This document shows positions 55,401 to 64,000 of a DNA stretch of 64,000 nt, in pieces. The stretch's first letter is position 1. Every line of letters begins with the position of its first letter. The notes beneath the pieces were generated by a model. It was not told the origin of the DNA, did not search any database, and saw only the letters and a list, made by a program, of their open reading frames with translations. The position numbers and the translations under genes were made by a program. Source of the stretch: Massospora cicadina (Eukaryota; Entomophthoromycota; Entomophthoromycetes; Entomophthorales; Entomophthoraceae); assembly GCA_022478985.1 (NCBI GenBank), contig JAKSZP010009268.1:62001-126000 (forward strand). Reading direction: 5' to 3'.

Positions 55401-57914
55401 TACATGACCCAGAAGAAGTTCCCAAATACAAAGAGAAAATTAAGCCTGAAATTGACCAGAAGAGTCAGGGGCTATTTGAATATGCCTAGTGAGTTTACAA
55501 ATGGTCAAAATACCGTAAGCACCAGGCAAAATCAAGGATCATTCAGCTAAACTTTTTCCCAAATAAGCATGCAGGATAATAATTATCAAGTGAGCAATCC
55601 TCAGATTTAACAACTGGTGCTCACTCAAAATTGGTGACAAACTCTAATATGGATTCACATAACCAGTTCTTGGAAGATTCAGCCAAATGAGAAAGTGACA
55701 ACAAGATGGAAACTAGCAACAAGGAAATCTTGGATTAGTATAGTACCATCCGCCAAGGCTCTGATGTGGGTACCTCCTACTCTCTGGATCTTATCACAGT
55801 GGGGTAGCTCATGCAGATACAACAAGACCGATTGATTCTACATCTTCAAGCATAAAAGCTATGTTGGAAACTCTATATCAAAGTTATAGGATTGGTACTC
55901 ACAAATCGATTACTCCTTTGGCCTTTTCTACTAGCTTAAAGTTCAGGCGCTCAAGATGGAGATATACATGAAGTATACGACGCAACCATGGCATCTCTTG
56001 CCAAATGTCTCACAGACAGTCAAGCAACTAACAAATTTCTTGTTAACTTTATCTAACCCTCAATTAAGCATACCCAGCAAATCACTGCCAGGCAAATTCT
56101 GAAAATATCGGAAATCTACCATTTGCAAGGGGAGGAACAATATTCCCAAAATTCTCTACTGGACAAATTGAATTATAGTTTTACTGAAGTCCAAAATGCA
56201 AATGTGGATAATTTTGGACTTGACAATGAAGCTCATGGGAGATTAAACACACTTGAGGAGATATTAAATGAAAGGGTCCAAAAGTTAGCTGCAGAAGTTC
56301 TTGCTCACCAGAAGCTATCGCACAGTGGGTAAAAAACATGAATACCTGCTGTCAAAAACTGGAAAGACATTCTGACTTACTATTATCTCAGTCAGAATGA
56401 CTCACCATAAATGCACCTTTAGCTAAAGAAATCACCTGGAGTTAAATGCAAGGCACGATGAATTTCAATATTTATATTCAGTCTAAATTGGATATATGAA
56501 CAAAAGCATTAAGGACCTGGCAGCAAAACCAGCCATTCTGAATAAGGATGAGGATGATGCCTTGATCAAAGAGGAGCTTTCAAAAATTTGGACGGTTGTG
56601 TTAAGATTGCAGGCCAGAAATACTGAAATTACTCGGGAGAATTAGGAAATTAGAATGCAATTATCAACTGAAAATTACAAGTAGGCAGTATAGACAAAGA
56701 CAAAAAAAGCAATTAAGCTTTATTCAAAGAGGAGTATGACAACCTTAAAAAAGAAATAAATCCATCAAAAAGCAAAGCTGCCAGTGCTCACCCAGCTTTG
56801 ACAAAAGAGAAATAGGAAAAAGCTCTTCCCATTCGGCCAAAACCAGTTTGGAAAAACAACTAATGGCTGAATTCAAGCATCAGAATCCAGTAGTTTGGAG
56901 CAATATCATGAAATTGATCATCAGAAATTGACACTGATGCAGAAACTGATATTTTGAACATCCGTCCTATACCTAGAGTTCTGGCATCAATCCCAACTCC
57001 AGATACCCCCCAACGGGAAAGAGGGCGATTCTAGCTGATGATACACCAAGACGTTCAAGATAAGTACAACCCCTATGCCAGAAATAGGGGAGATAATTTT
57101 ATACCATTTTATTTACAAAAGTTTGATAAGGATGGGAATGTCCATTTTTCTCAAGCTATTTGAAAAAGCAATGTAAGGAGCATCAGACCATGCAAAAGGA
57201 TTAGCACTGAGCAACTCACTCATTGCCCATAGCTGTGACATTGTTATGCCCTATTTAGGTGACAATTGGTCCTATATGGATGTCAAAATTGAAGTGACAA
57301 AACAGTTTGGAGGGCCTGAGAAATTAGAAGCCCAAAAAAAGCTTCTTATTATTAATTCAAGCATAATGAGACTATTAAGGACGTTACGAACAGATTTTTC
57401 CATCAGGCACAAGCCTTGCTCAGGTGCAATGCAAAAGATAATTTTGACGTTAAAATTGCAATGGAACACACAGTTATGCCCTTCCATGAACTGCACAATG
57501 TCATGATACCACCATTCAATGGAAACATGGAAGTTCAAGAGCTTACCAATTACTTGAGAGTCTGTTCCCATAAATTTCAAAAACCCCTATTCATCCCAAA
57601 AATCAGAAAAAAATCCTGATCAGTTGGGCCCAAAAAGCAACGCTATGCCTGACTAAGGAAAAAATTCCAAACTATGAACTAAAAATTTGAGCAAAAGCAG
57701 CAAATAGGGCAAATTACATGTCACAACTTTGGTCAAAAGGGGCTTTTTGCTAACCAATGCTACAAACGGTCTGGCAAAAAGCCTGGGGTCAACGTTGCTC
57801 TAGAAATCACAGTGCCAGTGAGGTGGGAAAAGATCTGGTGGAGAAGAGGTGAAAAACTCTAACTCCACTGATGTTCAAACCATTCCACATGACCCTGGAA
57901 AGCTCCTTAGGTCC
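55401..57914 (+). pseudogene. element F gag (plus-strand Ty3 element)
   Basis: The N-terminal part is degenerate, with a polar, probably helical piece at 56123-56332 (LNTLEEILNERVQKLAAEVL). The capsid end at 57246-57600 (YMDVKIEVTKQFGGPEKLEA, then VMPFHELHNVMIPPFNG) aligns with element G Gag (VKPYHELHNVMAPLLDE). A decayed knuckle TCHNFGQKGLFANQC follows near 57720. Element G interrupts F at 57915. Confidence 0.7.
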
Positions 57915-58590
57915 TGTTATAAAATTGGCGATATTCAAGAGATACGCTGATGGATTTGCACAGGGTTCAACCCACTGATCAATTAGGACTAATGATATGA
58001 TGATCGTTGCCCTCAAAACAACAGAATAAACCCTTTTAAAATAAATGTGGAGAACTTGCTCCCACAACTTTTTTTATTTAATATACTTAAAATAGCAGAT
58101 TCTTCCTATTCCGATTACTCTTCACTTCCTTAACAACAACCTCCCTTGATCATCTTGTCTCGCCTATATTGTAGCGACTTTGGATGCTATGGCTCTTATG
58201 GAATAGTAATTTAATTCTTTATATCTTATTGGCTCTATCAATTCTTCATTTGTTAATTTCACAATTGCCTAATTTGAGGCGATTTCCCAATAACCCACTA
58301 TCGCCTTACGTCAATGTGCTCCAATAGTTGATACTCATAGTAAACTCTACAGATCCAATCCATTCTGCCATCACAACTGAGGGCTTATCGTCCAGTCATA
58401 TCAGAATCATGACAGGGCCAAAGATGTCACCAAAGATAACCTCCACCATATTGTGGCTAATGATGTCATGATGGTTACTACTTTGGCCACACCAAAAGCA
58501 ACTAAACCCTTGAAATTACCAAAGAAACCAGAGCAGATGTATCAAAACCTTACGCAAAATATATTATTGATCATGGAAGAGAATCATTCA
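57915..58590 (-). repeat. 3' LTR of element G
   Basis: It starts TGTTATAAAATTGGCG on the plus strand and matches 63300-63978. The right limit is set at a CA followed by the pyrimidine-rich CCTTCCTTG, the presumed polypurine tract on the element strand. Confidence 0.8.
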
Positions 58591-58599
58591 CCTTCCTTG

Positions 58600-59472
58600 A
58601 ACTGCGCCAACCCGCTACAACATACCTTATCAGCAGCCTGATTCCTGATCTTCTTGACTAAGCTGAAGGAATATGCTTTGGTCTGCAATTTGATCAGAAT
58701 GTTTGCAAGGTTAGTCAAATAGTGGTGGGTTTCCATTCTGCCAGTGTCTTCCACACATGAATAAAGTAATGTCGGAAGATCTGGGTGTTGGCTGTATAGT
58801 AGTTGGAAGGGACTCTTACCATGGTGGAATGGTAACTGATGTTGTGGGCGAACATGGCAGTGGAAAGAAGGGAGGTTTAATCAGATGGTCGATCTGTTAC
58901 TAATTATTGTAGGATATTCACCAGAGTCCCATTAACTCATTTGACCGTTCCATTAGATTTGGGGTGGTATGGGGTCATTAGAAACCCGTGGATACCCATA
59001 AGCTCATTCAGTTTGGGGAGGATGTGCGAGGTGAAGTTAGTTCCATTATCAGTGAGAATAAACTGAGGGCATCCATGTCGCTGAATAAGACACTCCATCA
59101 CAAACTTGACCACTATAACTGCCCCCAAATCCCATATTACCCTTGCTTTGAACCACCAGGTCAAGTGGTCAATAGCCACAAAAATATACTTACACCAGTT
59201 AGCTCCTGTCGGCAAGGGGCCAACGACATCCAGGGAAACAGTATGCCAAGCAAAGTGTGATTTCACTACATGATATGAAGTCTTATGGCGGAATGGCTTC
59301 TCCACTTGGCACTGATGGCAACAGGAAATGTTTCGAGCACATTAAAGTTCATATTTTCCCAATAGTACTGAGGGCGCAACAACTCCATTGTCTTACGCAA
59401 CCACCCATGTCTGACTGCCTTGTGGGCGCTCATAATAATTTCTCGCCAGGCTGAGGGTTGCAGAAAATTCAC
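58600..59472 (-). pseudogene. element G integrase, catalytic Glu lost
   Basis: The zinc-binding part is at 59266-59472 (RPQYYWENMNF). The core at 58937-59305 has VAIDHLTWWF, LTDNGTNFTS and HPKSNGTVK. The Lys codon at 58940-58942 is exactly 36 codons after the second Asp, where DX35E requires Glu, and a TGA follows at once. The C-terminal part (AHNISYHSTMVRVPSNYYTA) is in another frame at 58700-58880. Integrase is inactive. Confidence 0.85.
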
Positions 59473-59678
59473 TGTAGAATCACCGATCTGCTTGTATAGT
59501 TCCCCAATTTATTAGAAGGTATTCACTCTCATTTCATTTAACACTTTGATCACTTGGGGCGGTTTGTCATCGTACTTCCTACAGATTATTTTGTCAAACA
59601 TTATATCACTTAATCTGCCGTAACTACAATTGTTGGCAATCTCAATGAACAATTGGCATTCTGGTGTTTTACTATGGG

Positions 59679-60086
59679 TCAATGAAGAATTTCAAAATCG
59701 TATGCCTGCAATTTAAGAGCCCATTGAGCCAGGCGCCCTTCCAGTTCTTTCAGATTTTGTGACCAGCATAGTGAGGCATGATCCTTTACAACTTTGAATT
59801 TCACCCCATGCAGATGCACCCAGAATTGCTTATAGGTGTAGATCACCACTAAGCACACCCGCTCAGTCACAGTATAACAGCGCTCATGGCTGTTCAAGCT
59901 ATGACTGCAATATGCTACAGGGTGCTCCTCTCCTTCCTCATCTTTTTGGGATAGGACTGTCCCCACGGCGAAAAAGGATGCATCTTTTTGAATAATGGAC
60001 TCTTTTTCAAAATTAGGATAGCATGACACCAGCATGCTAATCAGTGCCGTTTGAAGCGTATCAAAAGCGCGTTGCTGCTGTTCCAT
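59679..60086 (-). CDS. element G RNase H domain
   Basis: Open for 135 codons. It contains IIQKDASFFAVGTVLSQK, YTVTERVCLVVIYTYKQFW and VVKDHASLCW. In B the second motif is TERECLAV, so the acidic residue is Val here. It otherwise follows the Ty3 RNase H layout and continues the RT upstream. Confidence 0.8.
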   Translation of the reverse strand: MEQQQRAFDTLQTALISMLVSCYPNFEKESIIQKDASFFAVGTVLSQKDEEGEEHPVAYCSHSLNSHERCYTVTERVCLVVIYTYKQFWVHLHGVKFKVVKDHASLCWSQNLKELEGRLAQWALKLQAYDFEILH

Positions 60087-60109
60087 CCATTTGAAAGTGG
60101 TGTCTTTAC

Positions 60110-60778
60110 TTAATAACTCAAATAGTGGGACCCAATACAGCTGTAGTTATAGATGAAGCGCCAGTAATATCTGACCATTCCCAAAAATACCTGTATGTCC
60201 CGCTTGCTGTTGGGTGGAGTCATTTTTTGAATAGCTTCCACTTTGGCTGGTTGAGGTCTCAGCCCTGTGGCATCAACCACAAACCCCAGGTATTCCAACT
60301 GGTCTTTAAAGAAGTGGCATTTCCGGGGTTTGATTTTGATGTTGGCCTCAGCAAGCAAGCGAAATACAGCTTCTAGATGATTGAGGTGTTTGGAGAAGGT
60401 TTAGGAGAAAACATTAATGTTGTCAAGGTATACAAGGACGCAAGACAGTTTCAGGTCCCCAAGAATAGTGACCATTGCCCGTTGAAATGTAGCTGGGGCA
60501 TTACACAGCCCAGGCGGCATCTGAGTTAGCTGAGAAAGACCTTTAGATGTGATTATCGCACACTTCTCCTGCTCCACCGGTGGCAACTCGATTCTACAAT
60601 AGCCTGAGATCAGGTCCATAGCTGAGAAGAAACGAGCTCTCCCTAGTCGATCTAAAGCGTCATCAATATGTGGTAAAGAATATGAGTCCTTTTTAGTGAT
60701 GCTGTTGAGCTTTCGGTAGTCTATTACTACATGGTTGGTGCCATCCTTCTTTTTACAATAAGAACAGGAGAAGCCCAT
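60110..60778 (-). pseudogene. element G reverse transcriptase with YLDN active site
   Basis: Frames 60401-60778 and 60110-60358 give KKDGTNHVVIDYRKLNS, FFSAMDLISGYCRIELPP, QMPPGLCNAPATFQRAM and LSCVLVYLDNINVF, then QLEYLGFVVDATGLRPQPAK. The first palm Asp is intact. The box at 60419-60430 is TAC CTT GAC AAC, Asn for the second Asp, as in element H. A frameshift lies near 60400. Confidence 0.88.
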
Positions 60779-61590
60779 GGACTCTTTGATGGTTCAAGCA
60801 TCCCTTGCGTTAATAGATTGTTAATTTCTTCAGTTACTACTTCTTCTGCCACCCTTGATATGCAGATCAGCCTTGACCTGATGGAGGATGATCACCAGTG
60901 TCCAGCTTATGAACCACCCCCCGCGCACATCCTGAATCATGGTTGTCAACAGTAAAAATCTTTTTTATATTTTTGAAATAAAGCTATTGCCCTATCCTTC
61001 TGTGATTCTTACAGCCCCATTAATTCATCACGCGAAACAACTGCCATACACTGAGCTGTGGTGTGGACGGCAGACCAAATTCCTCCAGTGACCCAAAGTC
61101 ATGAGCAAAAGAACCTCCTCAACAGGGATTAAGTGTAAATATGCCACTATTTGGTGGCAGCGGATTTGCAGTAGTACCATTTGTAGATTTGCGAGCAAAA
61201 CTTTGATCTCCCCCTGCTCTGTTAAGGAAATACCTGGAGCCACGTGGGGCTCAAGCCGTGATTGCTGATATGGCCCAATAACCGCCCCATAGAGTCCGTT
61301 TGGAATTTTAATTACCAAGTCAGAGTTCACTATAACTTGATTCTCTGATGGAATACATATAGGTCCAGTAGCTCTGAGAGGCAGCCCTTGGTATTCATAT
61401 ATCTGTTGAGGAAGGGCCCGGGTTTTTCCCTTTAACCAATGGTAGCGCACTGGAACTACTCCGTCACTATAAGCTAGATTAATATTCCCCATATGCATCG
61501 GGTCATTTGGTTCTCAGCTAGAGGTAAATTAAATTGGGATTCGCTGACCCAATATATCAAAAGTCTCATTTTTCATATCAATGGCAGCTC
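60779..61590 (-). pseudogene. element G protease-RT linker
   Basis: The open frame 61028-61498 (156 codons) includes YHWLKGKTRALPQQIYEYQG, with no recognised motif. It lies between protease and RT as in other Ty3 pol proteins. Confidence 0.55.
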
Positions 61591-61597
61591 CATAGTG

Positions 61598-61870
61598 TCA
61601 CAAGAAGGCAGTTCCAATTAACAGATCGTAATTGCTATTTAGTAACACTATATCTGGTCCTACCACAACAATAGAACCAAACCTCAGTGGAAGGGCACTG
61701 TATGCACCCTTGGAGACCATATTTTCCACTCCAGCAGTGCCATATACCATCCAGTGTTCCACATCCGGTTTTAATGCTAACCTGGCCACCAATTTGGTGG
61801 AGACTATGTTGATAGGGACGCCAGTATCTATGATGGCATGTAATTGGGTCTTAGCTACAACCAGGTCACA
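61598..61870 (-). pseudogene. element G retropepsin-like protease, DTG intact
   Basis: The minus strand reads HAIIDTGVPINIVSTKLVAR with Asp-Thr-Gly encoded at 61820-61828, then LALKPDVEHWMVYGTAGVEN, KGAYSALPLRFGSIVVVG and SNYDLLIGTAFL. This is the only protease in the window with a standard DTG. Confidence 0.85.
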
Positions 61871-61879
61871 GTAAGTATA

Positions 61880-63270
61880 TTCAGATTAAGACTCATCTTG
61901 ACTGTTTATAAAATGGATGTCTAAGGAATCTTTGTTTCAAAGGAAACACGCAATCCCCTCACCAATTCTGGGGTATTGTTTTATAATAGTTCTGACTGGA
62001 AGAGCGACGCCTACTGCTTGCAAAAAAGGTGTATCCAAAGAGGTGTCTAACTTTTCAGGGGAAACTTGGGTGAACATTTGGCAAGCATATGGCTCGACCT
62101 GCATCTGAGACCCCTCTTCCACCATAGCCGCAGACTGCACTCATGTTAAAATATTCACCCCCCAACTGGCTGCTAATATAAAACTGACTCATTGTGCAAG
62201 GGGTCTTCCACTTATTATTCTAAATTGGGTTCAAGTGAGACATTTGAGTTTGGTATAGCGGAGATAGAGAGTCCCTTCTCTACTCTGCTCTGACTTTTCT
62301 CTGACTGTACTGTTCCGGCTGTACACAAAAGACCAATTGATTAGGGAACCATAGTGCCATATGCCCTTAACGAACTGCATTTGAAACAGCTGACCCTATA
62401 GGGCCCACGTCCTTGATTAATATGAAACAAGCCACGTCAAGAGTTCGGCTGGAAGTGGTTGGCATAAACAGGTTTAGGGTGATAGTTGGGCTGGGGATGA
62501 TAAGCAGGTATGGAGTGGATGCTTAACTGCTGAGGGTAACTTGGTGGAATATGAACTGGACTAGCAGAGTTCCCCAAGTAAGATGATTCAGCAGTTATAG
62601 CAGAAGGATTCAGCTTGGTATTAGGTGGAAAGAAGTTGGCTGATATACGGTGCAAGAACTGAACAAGTTTAAGCAAAGGTACATCCTCATCCAACAGTGG
62701 GGCCATTACATTATGTAACTCATGGTATGGCTTTACAGCAGAAGTCATCACAATACATACATTGGCTTAGGATAAAACTCTGGCCCCAATTAGCACGTGA
62801 GCTTCTGCCATAAATTGCTCAGCAAATCCGGTGAGAGTTTCATTCCGCTGAAACTTGATGGTCAATAATTTGCCTTTCCGCTGGGACATCTTTGCAAATC
62901 CGCCAAACTACTGCAGCACCGTGTCTTTGACTTCTTGTTATACAAGGGAACTACCTGAAAGGTAACAGACGACTTGATCAGGACTTTCAACATCCAAGGA
63001 AGAAATCAATAGTTTTGCTCTCCATTGATCTGAGACTCCTTCAGTTACTTTTTAAATCACTTAAAGAACCCATGAATATTCCCTTCACGATTGAATGGGG
63101 GCAGCTTATTTCAGCAAACCTCCTGGAGCAGCTCATCTTGTTTTTTAAGAACAGTGTCCAAAGCCAGTTTCAACTCTGCATAGGAACTGACCCAGAGTGT
63201 TGGGTAGGATATTTACTAGAACAACATGGATGCAACATAGCTGGCAACTGAGTTTTTATCTAATATAATT
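61880..63270 (-). pseudogene. element G gag
   Basis: The frame at 62437-62751 has VKPYHELHNVMAPLLDEDVP and LLKLVQFLHRISANFFPPNT, matching the F Gag. Upstream parts (62760-63250) resemble H Gag in broken frames. A possible knuckle remnant, SCFKCSSLRAYGT, lies at about 62360-62400. Gag begins close to the primer-binding site. Confidence 0.65.
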
Positions 63271-63280
63271 GATCAATGGG

Positions 63281-63299
63281 CCCATGTAGTGAGCACCAC
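63281..63299 (-). other. primer-binding site of element G
   Basis: The plus strand reads CCCATGTAGTGAGCACCA directly before the LTR. One change separates it from the B and H cores. Confidence 0.75.
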
Positions 63300-63978
63300 T
63301 GTTATAAAATTGGCGATATTCAAGAGATACGCCGATGGATTTGCACAGGGTTCAACCCACTGAGCAATTAGGACCAATGATATGATGATCGTTGCCCTCA
63401 AAACAACAGAATAAACCCTTTTAAAATAAATGTGGAGCACTTGCTCCCACAACTTCTTTATATAATATACTTAATATAGCAGATTCTTCCTATTCCGCTT
63501 ACTCTTCCTATTCCGCTTACTCTTCACTTCCTTATCAACAACCTCTCTTGATCATCTTGTCTCGCCTAAATTGTAGCGACTTTGGATGCTATGGCTCTTA
63601 TGGCTTAGTAGTTTAATTCGTATATCTTATTGGCTCAATCAATTCTTCATTTGTTAATTTCACAATTGCCTAATTTGAGGCGATTTCCCAATAACCCACT
63701 ATCGCCTTACGTCAAGGCGCTCCAATAATTGATACTCATAGTAAACTCGACAGATCCAATCCATTCTGCCATCACAACTGAGGGCTTACCGTCCAGTCAT
63801 ATCAGAATCATGACTGGGCCAAAGATGTCACCAAAGATAACCTTCATCATATTGAGGCTAATGATGTCATGATGGTTACTACTTTGGCCACAGCAAAAGC
63901 AACTAAACCCTTGAAAATTACCAATGAAACTTGATCAGATGTATCAAAACCTTACGCAAAACATATTATTGATCATGG
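63300..63978 (-). repeat. 5' LTR of element G
   Basis: Homologous to 57915-58590. It carries an extra 18-bp tandem copy, TTCCTATTCCGCTTACTC at 63487-63504 and 63505-63522, present once (with one change) in the other LTR. Sequence after 63978 is flank or diverged LTR end. Confidence 0.8.
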
Positions 63979-64000
63979 TTTAGACCTCTAACCCAGATGT

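Larger units (their letters stand above)
57915..63978 (-). mobile_element. element G: Ty3/Gypsy LTR retrotransposon
   Basis: About 6.06 kb, minus strand, with LTRs at 57915 to about 58590 and 63300 to about 63978 that are about 95% identical by eye. Complete order: primer-binding site, gag, protease (DTG intact), RT, RNase H, integrase. RT has YLDN and integrase has Lys for the catalytic Glu. The right LTR end is ambiguous because similarity stops at 63978. GGTCC before the left LTR and GGTTT after the right one could be a decayed target-site duplication. Confidence 0.9.

Overview
The window is eukaryotic repeat DNA: no host gene, rRNA, tRNA gene or CRISPR array is visible in 64 kb. It consists of decayed retroelements inserted into one another: Ty3/Gypsy-type LTR elements (order gag-PR-RT-RNase H-IN), two full-length and one 5'-truncated copy of a two-ORF LINE family, an ORF1-only derivative of that LINE, and a tRNA-derived SINE. 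Element content suggests a large, transposon-rich genome. A fungus or another repeat-rich microbial eukaryote is possible, but the sequence does not settle the host. Element letters A-K below are mine.

Layout. 1-15338 is element A (minus): 3' LTR at the left edge, polypurine tract, an interior with an unidentified ORF, SINE copy 1 (minus) and LINE-1 (plus, 5'-truncated, itself holding a repeat-rich insertion), then the primer-binding site. The 5' LTR of A is split by element B (8073-14591, minus), the best preserved Ty3 element, whose Gag carries a collagen-like tract. A is inserted in the RNase H region of element H (15339 to about 20425, minus). To the right lie integrase remnants of a plus-strand element (J), plus-strand element C, and LINE-2 (22012-27290, with an 18-bp target-site duplication) inserted in C.

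27.3-48.3 kb is AT-rich and full of stops. It holds the rest of C, an old minus-strand element I, and element D (31812-42364, plus), which splits the integrase of I. The RT of D is split by a block holding SINE copy 2 and an ORF1-only LINE relative (37038-38946, 18-bp target-site duplication). Then come minus-strand fragments E and K. LINE-3 (48351-53625, 11-bp target-site duplication) lies between the protease and gag of K. The right end is plus-strand element F, interrupted by element G (57915 to about 63978, minus, about 95% identical LTRs).

How they work together: the LINE encodes ORF1p (RRM-like region plus CCHC knuckle) and ORF2p (AP-endonuclease, RT, C-terminal zinc finger). The SINE and the ORF1-only element have 3' tails like the LINE tail and look like clients of ORF2p. 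The Ty3 elements share an unusual primer-binding site. Nearly all ORFs are broken, so this is mostly a fossil record, with B, G and the full-length LINEs the youngest-looking parts.
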